DNA of 64,000 nt from Streptomyces sp. A2-16 (GCF_018128905.1 NZ_CP063808.1:186001-250000), one strand, 5' to 3'; counted from the first letter of the stretch, positions 1 through 9,137 are shown. Numbers and translations: made by a program. The notes: a model not told the origin generated them from the sequence alone.

Positions 1-76
1 CCGCCGCGAAACCGGGGAACTTGGGGGCCGGCTCGGTGGGGGGAGTGCCGGTGGAGGAGGTGGAGGGTGCGTTCAC
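1..76 (-). CDS. possible N-terminus of a gene running off the left edge
   Basis: From a GTG at 76 the minus strand stays open to the window edge (25 codons) with strong G/C at third positions. The peptide is rich in Ser, Thr and Pro and then reads PKFPGF. No good Shine-Dalgarno precedes the GTG and in-frame upstream codons are also open, so the start is uncertain. No function can be assigned from so short a piece. It would lie just downstream of the signalling gene on the same strand. Confidence 0.35.
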   Translation of the reverse strand, partial: MNAPSTSSTGTPPTEPAPKFPGFAA

Positions 77-151
77 CGGCGCATCGTCGCACAGGCGGGT
101 GAATTCACCGTTCCGTTCTGCCGTCCCGTGAACACCGGGCCACCCGCCGGA

Positions 152-2593
152 CTAATCGGCCGGTAACCCCAGCTCCGCCCAGATCGTCTTGCCGCCGGCC
201 GTCTGCCGGCTCCCCCAGCGCTCCGCCATCTGCGCGACCAGCAGCAGCCCCCGCCCGCCCTCGTCGAACACCCTCGCCCGCCGCAGATGCGGAGCGGTGC
301 TGCTGCCGTCGGAGACCTCGCAGATCAGCGCGGAGTCCCGGATCAGCCGCAGGACGATCGGGTCGTCGCCGTAGCGGACGGCGTTGGTGACGAGTTCGCT
401 GACGATCAGCTCCGTCGCGAAGGCGGCGTCCCCCAGGCCCCACGCCGTCACCTGTTCGCTCGCCGACTTCCTGGCCCGTGCCACCCCCGCGGGGTCGCGC
501 GGCAGGTGCCAGGTGCGCACCTTCGCCGTGTCCAGGGCCGAGGTGCGGGCCAGCATCAGGACGATGTCGTCGGCCGGACGGGAGGGCAGGACCGCCCGCA
601 GGACCTCGTCGCAGGTCTCCTCCAGGGGGCCCGCGTTCTCGGCGAGGGCCCCGCGCAGCAGGTCCAGGCCGACCTCGATGTCACGGTCGGCCGCCTCGAT
701 GAGGCCGTCGGTGTAGAGGGCGAGCAGACTGCCCTCGTCCAGCTCCACCTCCACGGACTCGAAGGGCAGGCCGCCGAGGCCGAGGGGCGGGCCGGCGGGG
801 AGGTTCAGGAAGCGGACCTCGCCGTCGGGGGTGACCACGGCCGGGGGCGGGTGGCCGGCGCGGGCCATGGTGCAGCGCCGGGAGACCGGGTCGTAGACGG
901 CGTACACACAGGTGGCCCCCACCTCGCCCGCGGGCGCGGACTCCGACGGCCGCCCGCCGCGGGTCTCCGGGCCCTCCTCCCGGTCGAGCCTGACGACCAG
1001 GTCGTCCAGCTGGGTGAGGAGTTCGTCCGGCGCGAGGTCCACGTCCGCGAGGGTCCGTACGGCGGTGCGCAGACGGCCCATCGTCGCCGAGGCGTGGATG
1101 CCGTGGCCCACCACGTCGCCGACGACCAGGGCGACCCGGGCGCCGGACAGCGGGATGACGTCGAACCAGTCGCCGCCGACGTCCGCCCCGGAGCCCGCCG
1201 GGAGATACCGGTACGCCACCTGCATGGCCGCGAGGTCCGGCGGGCGGTCGGGCAGGAGGCTGCGCTGAAGGGTCAGCGCGGTGCGCCGCTCGTGGGTGTA
1301 GCGGCGGGCGTTGTCCACGCTCACCGCGGCCCTCGCGGCGATCTCCTCCGCGAGCAGCAGGTCGTCCTCGCTGAAGGGTTCCGTCGTGCGGTGCCGCAGG
1401 AAGTGCACCAGGCCCAGGGTGACCCCCCGGGCCCGCAGCGGCACCATCATCACCGAGTGGATCATGTACTTGGCCACGGTCTCGGCTCGGGCCGGGGAGG
1501 ACTCGACCCACTCCTGCATCCCGGGGTCACCGATCGTCGGCAGGGTGCCGCGGCCGGCGATCAGGGCCCGCATCGGGGGCGTGCCCACCGGGTAGAACGT
1601 CCGCTCGCCGGTCGGCACCACCGACTCCGGGCAGCCCGCGAGGACCGAGCGCTGCGCGGTCCTGCGTACCGTGACGGGCCGGTCCGGCGGCACCGGTTCC
1701 GGTTCCTCGCCGAGGGCCACCGACTCCAGCAGGTCCACGGTGACGAAGTCCGCGAAGCCGCTCACGGCCACCTCGGCCAGTTCGTCGGCGGTCCGGGTCA
1801 CGTCCAGGGTGGTGCCGATGCGCAGGCTCGCGTCGTTGAGGACGGCGAGGCGGCGGCGGGCCCAGTACTGCTCGGTGGTGTCGAAGACGGCCGCGGACAT
1901 GCCCCGCACCACCCCGTTCCCGTCCTTCAGCGGGGACAGGAACATCGACCAGGCGTGGCCCCGGACCTCGCCGGGGGCCTGTCCGTAGTTCTCGTGGAAG
2001 ATCGGCTCACCCGTGCGCAGCACCTGCCGCTGGAGGCGGTCGTACTCGTCGAAGGGCGGGTTCGGTTCGATCTCCCACAGGGTCAGACCGCGCATCTCGG
2101 CCACGCTGCGGCCCATCACCCGGGTCATGACCTCGTTGGCCGACACCAGCCGGGCCTCGGTGTCGTAGACCGCCACCGGTACGGGCAGCTGCGCGAGCGT
2201 GAGGTCCCACAGGGCCTCCGCGTCCGCCTCGACGGGCCCGGCCATGTGCTCCGGGGCGGCGGGAGTCACCAGCCAGGGCCGCGCGCCCCCGCCGTCCGAG
2301 AGCGGTGTCGCCTTCAGCCGTACGACGACACGGCCGCCCGCGCGGTGCCACAGCGCGACCTCGGTGGCCCAGCGCAGTCCCCGGGCCACATGGCGGCGCG
2401 CGGACTCGGGCAGGTCGGCGGCGAGCAGCTCGGCCGCCGGACGCCCGACGACCTCCTCGGCCTCGTACCCGAGCAGCTGGCGTGCCCCGGCGCTCCACAC
2501 CGTGATCGTTCCGCCCGCGTCGACGACGACCGCCAGGTCCTCGGGTACGCGTCCCTCCACGGTGCCTCCGGGTGTGCCGCCCCTGCTGTCCAT
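152..2593 (-). CDS. PAS-PAS-GAF sensor with PP2C/SpoIIE phosphatase and HATPase domains
   Basis: An 813-residue cytoplasmic signalling protein. Two PAS folds (about 20-115 and 135-245) are followed by a GAF domain (about 255-435). A SpoIIE-type PP2C serine phosphatase follows (about 455-665), with the metal-binding motifs GADVGGDWFD, VVGDVVGHG and YTDGLIEA. The C-terminus is an RsbW-like ATPase (about 680-805) with the N-box ELVTNAVRYG and the late motif FDEGGRGL. Such multi-domain proteins are common in Streptomyces and act in partner-switching control of anti-sigma-factor antagonists. The ATG at 2593 was chosen because the 47 upstream in-frame residues look non-conserved; its ribosome site is poor, so a start as far up as 2734 is possible. 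There are no membrane segments, so sensing is intracellular. Confidence 0.88.
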   Translation of the reverse strand: MDSRGGTPGGTVEGRVPEDLAVVVDAGGTITVWSAGARQLLGYEAEEVVGRPAAELLAADLPESARRHVARGLRWATEVALWHRAGGRVVVRLKATPLSDGGGARPWLVTPAAPEHMAGPVEADAEALWDLTLAQLPVPVAVYDTEARLVSANEVMTRVMGRSVAEMRGLTLWEIEPNPPFDEYDRLQRQVLRTGEPIFHENYGQAPGEVRGHAWSMFLSPLKDGNGVVRGMSAAVFDTTEQYWARRRLAVLNDASLRIGTTLDVTRTADELAEVAVSGFADFVTVDLLESVALGEEPEPVPPDRPVTVRRTAQRSVLAGCPESVVPTGERTFYPVGTPPMRALIAGRGTLPTIGDPGMQEWVESSPARAETVAKYMIHSVMMVPLRARGVTLGLVHFLRHRTTEPFSEDDLLLAEEIAARAAVSVDNARRYTHERRTALTLQRSLLPDRPPDLAAMQVAYRYLPAGSGADVGGDWFDVIPLSGARVALVVGDVVGHGIHASATMGRLRTAVRTLADVDLAPDELLTQLDDLVVRLDREEGPETRGGRPSESAPAGEVGATCVYAVYDPVSRRCTMARAGHPPPAVVTPDGEVRFLNLPAGPPLGLGGLPFESVEVELDEGSLLALYTDGLIEAADRDIEVGLDLLRGALAENAGPLEETCDEVLRAVLPSRPADDIVLMLARTSALDTAKVRTWHLPRDPAGVARARKSASEQVTAWGLGDAAFATELIVSELVTNAVRYGDDPIVLRLIRDSALICEVSDGSSTAPHLRRARVFDEGGRGLLLVAQMAERWGSRQTAGGKTIWAELGLPAD

Positions 2594-2774
2594 GCTCCCA
2601 GCGTCCCGCCGCGCAGCCCCCCGCTCAAGCGATGACAGGAGGAACACGGTGGCACTGCCGTGAGGAGCCGCAGTCTTGCACGGGGTGACGGGAGCGGGGA
2701 ACGCAACGGAACGATCTGTCCGCGCCGCGGCCACGCCTGACGGCCCGGCAGGGCGCTGGTGCGGCGGAGGTGTG

Positions 2775-3077
2775 TCAGCCCAGCGGGCTGTCGGCCCAGG
2801 GGAGGGACGCCGACGGGTCGTTGAACGCTTCCTGGCGGGGCGGCTGGACCTCGTGGCAGGTGAAGCCGAGCCGGGTCAGGGCCCTGCCCACCTCGTGGGC
2901 GGTGAAGTCACGGCGGTCCTGCCGGGTGATCACCTGGCCGACCTGCTTGACCGGGTAGACGTGAGGACCGACGGTCACACACAGGCCGGTGGCGGGTTCG
3001 GGCTGGACGCCGTCCATCGACCTCTCGACCTCGCTCATGGTCAGGTCGAAGGGGAAACGTGCGATGACGATGCGCAT
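2775..3077 (-). CDS. conserved small protein downstream of the DEAD-box helicase
   Basis: A 100-residue soluble protein of unknown function, with ATG at 3077 preceded by a good GGAGG at the right distance. It begins MRIVIARFPFDLT and contains alternating hydrophobic strands and a C-terminal acidic/proline tail (SASLPWADSPLG). There is no signal peptide, membrane segment or recognised catalytic motif. It lies 121 bases downstream of the helicase on the same strand and may be read with it. I do not recognise a named family. Confidence 0.7.
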   Translation of the reverse strand: MRIVIARFPFDLTMSEVERSMDGVQPEPATGLCVTVGPHVYPVKQVGQVITRQDRRDFTAHEVGRALTRLGFTCHEVQPPRQEAFNDPSASLPWADSPLG

Positions 3078-3198
3078 GGTGCCTCCACGGGGGGCAGTCG
3101 GAACGTGACGTGAGAACGGCCAGGGTGCGGCCCTGTTCGTCTCCTTCTCGACGGGGACGCCGGCGGAGCGGCCGCCGGGCCCGTCAGTGGTCGTACGG

Positions 3199-4629
3199 CT
3201 ATCGGCTGGTGGGGGTGGAGCGGCGGCGGCCCCGCGCGGAGCGGCTGCTGCGGCTGCGTCCGGCGGACCCGGAGCGCTTCGGGGCCTCCGCGGGCGCCGG
3301 GACGGGCAGGGTCACCGGCACTCCGGAGGGGGTGCGGGCGCCCGTGATGCGGTTGAGCTCGGCCTCGCCCGGGCGCACCCGGGTGATCCGCGCGGTGACG
3401 CCGGCGTCGGACATCAGCCGGTCCACCGCGCGCCGCTGGTGCGGCAGCACGAGGGTGACGACGGTGCCGGACTCGCCGGCCCGTGCGGTACGGCCGCCGC
3501 GGTGCAGGTAGTCCTTGTGGTCGGCCGGCGGGTCGAAGTTGACGACGAGGTCGACGTCGTCGACGTGGATGCCGCGGGCCGCGACGTTGGTGGCCACCAG
3601 GACGGTCACCTGGCCGTCCTTGAACTGGCCGAGGGTCCGGGTGCGCTGCGGCTGGGACTTGCCGCCGTGCAGCGCCGAGGCCAGCACGCCCATCGACAGC
3701 AGGTGCTTGGCCAGGCGCTCCGCCGCGTGCTTGGTGTCCAGGAACATGATCACGCGGCCGTCGCGGGCGGCGATCTCGGTGGCGGTGGCGTGCTTGTCGT
3801 CGTCGCGCACGTGCAGGAGGTGATGCTCCATGGTGGTGACGGTGCCCGCGGAGGGGTCGACCGAGTGCACCACCGGGTCGTGCAGATAGCGGCGCACCAG
3901 CAGGTCGATGTTGCGGTCGAGCGTGGCCGAGAAGAGCATCCGCTGGCCGCCCGGGCGGACCTGGTCGAGCAGGGCGGTGACCTGGGGCATGAAGCCCATG
4001 TCGGTCATCTGGTCGGCCTCGTCCAGCACGGTCATGCTCACCTGGCTCAGGCTGCAGTCGCCGCGCTCGATGAGGTCCTTGAGCCGGCCGGGGGTGGCCA
4101 CGAGGACCTCGGCGCCGGCCCGCAGCGCGGACGCCTGCCGGCCGATCGACATGCCGCCGACGACGGTGGCCGCGCGCAGACGCAGCGCCCGCGCGTAGGG
4201 GGTGAGCGCGTCGGTGACCTGCTGGGCCAGCTCGCGGGTCGGTACGAGGACCAGGGCGAGCGGGTGCCGGGGCTCGGCGCGCTGTCCGTCCAGGCGGGCC
4301 AGCAACGGCAGACCGAAGGCGAGCGTCTTGCCCGAGCCGGTGCGGCCGCGGCCCAGGACGTCACGGCCGGCCAGGGAGTTCGGCAGGGTCGCCGCCTGGA
4401 TGGGGAAGGGCGTGGTCACGCCCTCGGCGCGGAGCGCGGCCTGCAGACGCTCGGGCAGGTCGAGCTCGCTGAAGGCCTCCACCGCGGGCAGGGCCTCGGT
4501 GACGGTGGTGGGAAGGGTGAACTCGCCGCCGGGAGCGGCGGCCGGACGCGAGCGCTGGTGGCTCGCTCCACGGGAGCGGAAGCGGGACGTGTTGTTCCCG
4601 CTGTTCCCGGTACGACGGGTGCGGTTCAT
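3199..4629 (-). CDS. DEAD-box RNA helicase (copy 1)
   Basis: A 476-residue ATP-dependent RNA helicase. The N-terminal tail is basic and Arg/Ser rich. The two RecA domains carry motif I GSGKT, motif II DEAD at residues 203-206, motif III SAT, motif V ARGIHVDDVDLVVNFD and motif VI HRGGRTAR. The tail after about residue 440 is again Arg/Ser rich and probably binds RNA. RhlE/CsdA-type helicases like this unwind structured RNA in the cold. It lies 184 bases downstream of a cold-shock protein gene on the same strand, as does its close paralogue at 9982-11412. The ATG at 4629 has GAGGAAGG about 10 bases upstream, and that site is inside a hairpin (4642-4672). Confidence 0.95.
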   Translation of the reverse strand: MNRTRRTGNSGNNTSRFRSRGASHQRSRPAAAPGGEFTLPTTVTEALPAVEAFSELDLPERLQAALRAEGVTTPFPIQAATLPNSLAGRDVLGRGRTGSGKTLAFGLPLLARLDGQRAEPRHPLALVLVPTRELAQQVTDALTPYARALRLRAATVVGGMSIGRQASALRAGAEVLVATPGRLKDLIERGDCSLSQVSMTVLDEADQMTDMGFMPQVTALLDQVRPGGQRMLFSATLDRNIDLLVRRYLHDPVVHSVDPSAGTVTTMEHHLLHVRDDDKHATATEIAARDGRVIMFLDTKHAAERLAKHLLSMGVLASALHGGKSQPQRTRTLGQFKDGQVTVLVATNVAARGIHVDDVDLVVNFDPPADHKDYLHRGGRTARAGESGTVVTLVLPHQRRAVDRLMSDAGVTARITRVRPGEAELNRITGARTPSGVPVTLPVPAPAEAPKRSGSAGRSRSSRSARGRRRSTPTSR

Positions 4630-4641
4630 GGGAGGGGAACC

Positions 4642-4672
4642 TTCCTCGATGCGTGCGGCACGTGTCGAGGAA
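4642..4672 (-). promoter_or_regulatory. hairpin overlapping the helicase-1 ribosome-binding site
   Basis: In the mRNA sense, TTCCTCGA (4672-4665) pairs perfectly with TCGAGGAA (4649-4642) around a 15-base loop containing ACGTGCCGC. The 3' arm contains most of the Shine-Dalgarno GAGGAAGG, so folding would hide it. The paralogous helicase has the same arrangement at 11421-11447 with one compensating base-pair change. Role as a translational switch is inferred. Confidence 0.6.
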
Positions 4673-4762
4673 TTCCTCCGGGGCGCGGCGAAACCGCACG
4701 AGAATTCGCAAGAAAGAGCCGGGGAGAAACGAAGAAATCAGATTCTTCGGGACAATGGGACA

Positions 4763-4789
4763 GGGCCCGCACCCCAAGAGTGCGGGCCC
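4763..4789 (-). terminator. intercistronic hairpin between csp-1 and helicase-1
   Basis: GGGCCCGCAC (4763-4772) and GTGCGGGCCC (4780-4789) form a perfect 10-bp stem with a 7-base loop, 24 bases after the cold-shock gene stop. There is no U-tract in the minus-strand RNA. It probably attenuates or stabilises the csp transcript while letting some polymerase into the helicase gene. The equivalent position in copy 2 has a 16-bp stem. Confidence 0.6.
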
Positions 4790-4813
4790 CAGCCGTGTAG
4801 ATACGCGTCAGCG

Positions 4814-5017
4814 TCAGGCGGGAACGATGTTCTCGGCCTGCGGGCCCTTCTGGCCCTGCGTGACGTCGAAGGTAACCTTCTGGCCTTCCTGAAGCTCGCG
4901 GAAGCCGGAGGTGGCGATGTTCGAGTAGTGCGCGAACACGTCAGCGCCGCCGCCGTCCTGCTCGATGAAGCCGAAGCCCTTTTCCGCGTTGAACCACTTC
5001 ACGGTGCCAGATGCCAT
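4814..5017 (-). CDS. cold-shock protein, CspA family (copy 1)
   Basis: A 67-residue single-domain OB-fold protein, the standard CspA length. It has the RNP1-like KGFGFIEQ and the RNP2-like DVFAHYSNI nucleic-acid-binding motifs, and starts [10 protein letters not shown] as family members do. It acts as an RNA chaperone that melts structure in single-stranded nucleic acid. The ATG at 5017 is fixed by the family N-terminus; longer in-frame extensions upstream are not family-like. It heads a unit with the helicase at 3199-4629 and has a leader of roughly 130 bases that shares sequence with the copy-2 leader. Confidence 0.97.
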   Translation of the reverse strand: MASGTVKWFNAEKGFGFIEQDGGGADVFAHYSNIATSGFRELQEGQKVTFDVTQGQKGPQAENIVPA

Positions 5018-5172
5018 ATTGAATCTCCCTAGGGGGCAGTGCCGGGACCCGCACTGTACGGACCCCGAGTCGCCGCGATGGACTCCCCTCCGGAAGATCC
5101 GGAAAGACGCCGGTGAACTTCGAGAAATTCTCCGGAAACCAAAACTGCAACTCTTATCACGGTAACACATGG
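5018..5172 (-). promoter_or_regulatory. promoter and long 5' leader of csp-1
   Basis: The leader carries words seen again upstream of csp-2 and of the CBS gene near 63000. Written on the plus strand, CGGAAA, CTGCAACT and a block ending ACACATGG lie in the same order as in those leaders. In the mRNA sense, TACCGT near the distal end is a plausible -10 box, giving an untranslated leader of about 130 bases. Long leaders are usual for cold-shock genes. The gap from here to the PAP2 gene at 5496 holds no other gene that I can support. Confidence 0.5.
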
Positions 5173-5495
5173 TAGGTGGGTGCCTCTACGTCGCCCGGAA
5201 TTCTGGTGGTGTCCGCGCCGAAAAATTCGCCGCGCCCCGCACATGAATCTGTCGTAGCGGCGACAGTTTCTCTGTGTCGCCGAAGCCGCGCATGACCGGC
5301 GACGCGCGCCAGTCCTGGGCCGGGACGGGTGCCGCCCCGGTGTTCGACTGCCGCCGTCGTGCCATACCCTGCATCTTCGGTGAACCGGGCTACTCAGGGG
5401 GGACACAGGAACCCGGACCGTGCTCCTTCCCTCTTCCACAGTCGGCAGGCGGTTCTGTGACGAGCATCTAGTGAAACTGGCCGAAATTGATACAT

Positions 5496-6854
5496 ATGCC
5501 ACCGCAGATTCATCCGCGGGCGAGACTCTGGGCCGTGGCGGCTGTCATAGCCCTCGGGTTCTTCATCGCGCTGGAGTTCACCGCGCGCAGCTACGGCCTG
5601 CCGGGACCGCTCACCGTCCAGGCCCGAGAACTGGTGCTCCCGCCCAAGTCGGGACCCCTGCTGTACGCCGGCCTCGCACTGATGATGGTGGTGCTCACCT
5701 GGCGGCAGCGCTTCATCGCGCTCGGCGCCGCGATCGGCCTCGACCTTCTCTTCCTGGCGGTCCGGTGGGTCTTCGGCCTCCATGTGCCCCACGGCCACCC
5801 CTTCGGCAACGGCGCGCTGTGGGTGATCCTGGGCTACGGGGTCGTCGCCCTCACCCGCCGCACCGGGCCGGAACGCGTTCTGCTGCTGAAGGGCGTCGGA
5901 CTGGGCCTGCTGCTGGTGGCCGGCCGCAAGACCGGTGACACCTGGCTGCTCATCACCGCGAAGAGCCGGCCGCAGGTGCTCGACCCGTACCTGGCCGACG
6001 CCGACCACGCCCTGGGCAACCCCTCGTGGCTGATGGGACGGCTCGTCACGGCCACCGGAGCCGTCGGCTTCAACTTCCTCGACACCATCTACGGCCAGCT
6101 CGCGGTGGCCGCGGTGGTCGTCGCGCTGTACCAGCTGCGCCACGTGGCGGCGGACCGCCGCTTCCCGCGCCACCACCTGGTGCGCACCTTCCTGCTGATC
6201 GGCCTGCTCGGACCGGGCATCTACATGATCTTCCCGGTGGTCGGCCCGGTCTTCGCCTACGGCACCGGCACCGACCACTGGGCGTCGATCGCCCTGTGGT
6301 CGCCGCAGATACCGAGCGACGGGCACTGGGCGGTGGCGAACCTGTGGCCGCAGACCCCGCCGCCGATATCCGCCCCGCACTCCATACCCTTCGACGAGGT
6401 CACCCCCCGCAACTGCATGCCCAGCCTGCACACGGCGTGGGCCACCGCGATCTTCATCCACTCCCGCAAGGGCCCCCGCCTGCTGCGGTACGCGGGCACC
6501 TTCTGGCTGATCGCCACTCTCTGCGCCACGCTGGGCTTCGGCTACCACTACGGCGTGGACCTCATCGCCGGCGTGGTGTTCACCCTCACCATCGAGGCGG
6601 GAGTGCGCACGTTCGACCGCGGCTGGGACCGGTCCGGGCTCCGGCTGACGGCCTACGGCACGGCGGTCTTCGTCGCGCTCCTGGTGTCGTACCGCTGGCT
6701 GCCGGTGCAGATGGCCGAGTACCCCTGGCTGGCCGGACCGCTTCTCCTGCTGGCGATGGTCTCGGTGATCTACGGCTATCTGCGGACCGTCGCCCGGTGG
6801 GAACCGGCGCCGGCCCCGGCGCGAGTGCCGCAGCCGGAGCCCGAACTGCTGTGA
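5496..6854 (+). CDS. PAP2-family integral membrane phosphatase
   Basis: A 452-residue polytopic membrane protein with about ten hydrophobic segments. The PAP2 catalytic signature is split as usual: NCMPSLHTAWA near residue 305 and GYHYGVDLIAGV near residue 350, supplying the two histidines and the Asp. The proteins act on lipid phosphates; long actinobacterial members resemble inositol-phosphotransfer (AUR1-like) enzymes, so either dephosphorylation or phospho-head-group transfer is possible. The ATG at 5496 is preceded by an in-frame TTG three codons earlier, and neither has a clear Shine-Dalgarno. It stands alone, converging on the HTH gene. Confidence 0.85.
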   Translation: MPPQIHPRARLWAVAAVIALGFFIALEFTARSYGLPGPLTVQARELVLPPKSGPLLYAGLALMMVVLTWRQRFIALGAAIGLDLLFLAVRWVFGLHVPHGHPFGNGALWVILGYGVVALTRRTGPERVLLLKGVGLGLLLVAGRKTGDTWLLITAKSRPQVLDPYLADADHALGNPSWLMGRLVTATGAVGFNFLDTIYGQLAVAAVVVALYQLRHVAADRRFPRHHLVRTFLLIGLLGPGIYMIFPVVGPVFAYGTGTDHWASIALWSPQIPSDGHWAVANLWPQTPPPISAPHSIPFDEVTPRNCMPSLHTAWATAIFIHSRKGPRLLRYAGTFWLIATLCATLGFGYHYGVDLIAGVVFTLTIEAGVRTFDRGWDRSGLRLTAYGTAVFVALLVSYRWLPVQMAEYPWLAGPLLLLAMVSVIYGYLRTVARWEPAPAPARVPQPEPELL

Positions 6855-6873
6855 ACCGCGGCGGGCGCCCGGA

Positions 6874-8211
6874 TCAGCCGCCCACCCGCTCGATCCACTC
6901 GCTGCCGCCCAGTGGGTAGTCGTAGCCCGGACGTCCCACGTCCGCGCTGGTGCGGAAGGGCCTGCCCTCGTCGTCGATGTGGACGGTGCCGCTGCGGCTG
7001 CCGCTGGACCAGTCCAGGCTGAGGTCCCAGCGGACGTCGTGCGCCTTGGTGCGGGCGGTGACGTAGAAGACCTCCGGGTCGGACTCGCTGACCTTGTACG
7101 GGAAGTCGCGCTGGCCGTTCTTGACGGTGACCGTGGGACTGCCGTTGTCCAGGTCGATGTCGAACGACTTGGTGCCCACCCCGCCACCGCAGCCGACGCC
7201 CATCGAGTAGTCGTTCCAGGCGAGCGGCGCGCCCTTGCTGAGGAAGCGGACGTGCAGGGCGTTCAGGACCACGGTCTCCTCGCCGGTGCCCTGGACGGTG
7301 AGCGCGATCCGCTGCTCGCCGGAGGAGACCGCCCCGTACGCGCCGGCCCAGCGCCGCGCGTCCTGCTCGGTCGCCGGCGGGCCGACCTGCTCGGGACCGC
7401 TGTCGACGAGGAAGTGCTGGCTGCACGGGTCGTCGTAGACGTAGGGGCGGATGCCGACGGTGACGGGGACGGTGTCGGTGGCACCGCCCGCGCTGTGCGT
7501 GCCCTCGCCCTTCGAGCTGCCGGGCCCGGCGTTCTCGGTACGGGCCGCCGCGGTCGGAGAGCCGTCGGCCGTCGGGGACGGCTTGTGTCCGCTTTCGCCG
7601 GCGGACGGGCTGGCGGAGGGCTGCTCGGTGCCGACGTCCAGGGGCCCGGTGGCCGTCGGCAGGGTGTCCCCGGCGCGGACATCCGTCGGACGCAGGGCGT
7701 ACGCCACGGCACCCAGCACGGCGGCCACCGCGACGGCCGCGATCAGCACGGTACGGCGACGACGGGCCCAGGAGACAGGCCGGGGCGGGGCGGTCCCGGC
7801 CGCCGTGCCGACGACGACGGGCTCGGCGTCACCGGCCGCTGACTCGCGCTCACCCTCGCCCTCGTCCGGTCCTGGCCCGGTGGCAGCCGCCGCGCCGGTC
7901 GAAGCCTCCGCACGGTCCGGTCCCCCGGGCGTCGTCTGATCCGGTCTGCGTCCACGTGCCGCGTCCGCCAGGATCCAGAGCCGGTGCAGCTCCACCAGCT
8001 CCTGCGGCGTGGCCCGGCAGACCCTGGCGAGCCGCTCCACCGGGGCGTACTCGACCGGCACCGCGGTGCCGTTGCAGTAGCGGTGCAGCGTCGACGTACT
8101 CATGTGCAGACGCTTGGCGAGCGTCCCGTAACTCAGCCCGGACCGGTCCTTGAGTTCGCGCAACTGCTGCGCGAACGCCTCCGTCCGCTCGGTCCCCGTT
8201 GCCTCCGACAC
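6874..8211 (-). CDS. XRE-type HTH regulator with a membrane anchor and extracytoplasmic domain
   Basis: A 445-residue single-pass membrane protein. Residues 12-75 form a helix-turn-helix of the XRE type (SYGTLAKRLHMSTSTLHRYC). An acidic linker is followed by a transmembrane helix near 155-175 (VLIAAVAVAAVLGAVAYAL). The remaining part is Ser/Pro/Thr rich and ends in a beta-rich domain beginning VTVGIRPYVYDDPCSQHF. The layout (DNA-binding inside, sensor outside) is frequent in Streptomyces and suggests direct signal transfer from the envelope. It is divergently transcribed from the DUF4232 lipoprotein at 8400 and the two may be functionally linked. Confidence 0.85.
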   Translation of the reverse strand: MSEATGTERTEAFAQQLRELKDRSGLSYGTLAKRLHMSTSTLHRYCNGTAVPVEYAPVERLARVCRATPQELVELHRLWILADAARGRRPDQTTPGGPDRAEASTGAAAATGPGPDEGEGERESAAGDAEPVVVGTAAGTAPPRPVSWARRRRTVLIAAVAVAAVLGAVAYALRPTDVRAGDTLPTATGPLDVGTEQPSASPSAGESGHKPSPTADGSPTAAARTENAGPGSSKGEGTHSAGGATDTVPVTVGIRPYVYDDPCSQHFLVDSGPEQVGPPATEQDARRWAGAYGAVSSGEQRIALTVQGTGEETVVLNALHVRFLSKGAPLAWNDYSMGVGCGGGVGTKSFDIDLDNGSPTVTVKNGQRDFPYKVSESDPEVFYVTARTKAHDVRWDLSLDWSSGSRSGTVHIDDEGRPFRTSADVGRPGYDYPLGGSEWIERVGG

Positions 8212-8399
8212 CCGTTCCCCTCAACCCCCCGTGTCCCATTCAGGCATTCCAGGGCCATGGTGTTCCCCCTGGTCAGAGCCCGTTTCGGCGTTCCGGTGTC
8301 CCCAACTGCCCGCTGGGCGTGGCGGTTGGGACGGATCGCCTCACAAGCTTCGGTCATCCAATCACCACCGCCACCCGAACTCCGAAGGGGCACAGACAC

Positions 8400-9137
8400 A
8401 TGTCCAGCATCTCCCGCGTCCGTCTCGCCGCCGCAGCCGCGACCACCGTCCTCGCCGCGCTCTCGCTGACCGCGTGCAACGACGGGACGGGCACCCAGGA
8501 CGAGGGCCGCGCGACCGGCTCGAGCTCCTCCTCCGCGGCCCCTTCCGCCACCACCGCCTCCGGCTCCCCGGCCCCCTCGACCGCCGCGGACCCGTCGGCC
8601 GCCACCGGTTCCGCGGCCGCCACGGGCTCCCCCGGCACCGGGCCCGCGGACGGCGTCGCGGCGCCCACCGCGCGCACCCCCGTGTCCAAGGCGCCCGCCG
8701 CCGCCGGCAAGCCGGTCACCTGCGAGGGCTCCACCACGAAGACGGTCGCGGCTCCGCTGACCCGCCCCGTGAACCACATGCTGCTCACGGTGACCAACAC
8801 CGGCAGCAAGACCTGCTTCCTGTACGGCTACCCGGCCGTCCGCTTCGGCGAGGCCCAGTCCGTGCCCCCGGTCATCGAGGACTCGCAGCCCCAGGCGGTC
8901 GTCACGCTCGCGCCGGGCGAGTCCGGCTACGCCTCCGTGAACCTGTCCGCCACCGACGGCAGTGGCGGGAACGGCTTCACCGCGAAGTCCCTGACCGTCT
9001 ACTTCCAGGGCCGTTCCGGCAGCGGGAGCGTCGGCACGGGCGCCCACCCGCCGCTGCCCGCCAAGGGCGTCCACGTGGACGACTCGCTGAAGGTCACCTA
9101 CTGGCAGCAGTCGATGGACGACGCCGTCAACTGGTGA
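8400..9137 (+). CDS. DUF4232 secreted lipoprotein
   Basis: A 245-residue lipoprotein. The N-terminus is a signal peptide ending in a lipobox (LSLTACN, Cys at about residue 22). A low-complexity Ser/Ala/Thr/Pro spacer of about 80 residues follows, then a DUF4232 beta-sandwich domain (about 100-240) with two Cys that could form a disulfide (VTCEGS and KTCFLYGYP). The family is abundant in Streptomyces, sits on the cell surface and has no known activity. The ATG at 8400 follows GAAGGGG; in-frame codons farther upstream are not signal-peptide-like. The gene is divergent from the membrane HTH regulator. Confidence 0.88.
   Translation: MSSISRVRLAAAAATTVLAALSLTACNDGTGTQDEGRATGSSSSSAAPSATTASGSPAPSTAADPSAATGSAAATGSPGTGPADGVAAPTARTPVSKAPAAAGKPVTCEGSTTKTVAAPLTRPVNHMLLTVTNTGSKTCFLYGYPAVRFGEAQSVPPVIEDSQPQAVVTLAPGESGYASVNLSATDGSGGNGFTAKSLTVYFQGRSGSGSVGTGAHPPLPAKGVHVDDSLKVTYWQQSMDDAVNW

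Noticed and set aside
287..2635. Long plus-strand open frame opposite the PAS/PP2C gene
   Set aside because: It is the antisense shadow of the minus-strand gene; the minus frame has clear PAS, GAF, SpoIIE and ATPase motifs, while the plus frame has none.
3187..4800. Plus-strand open frame across helicase 1
   Set aside because: Antisense shadow caused by high G/C third positions; no domain is recognisable.
5394..7187. Minus-strand 597-codon frame across the PAP2 gene
   Set aside because: The plus frame carries the PAP2 motifs and membrane helices; the minus frame is hydrophilic Arg/Gly/His-rich shadow.
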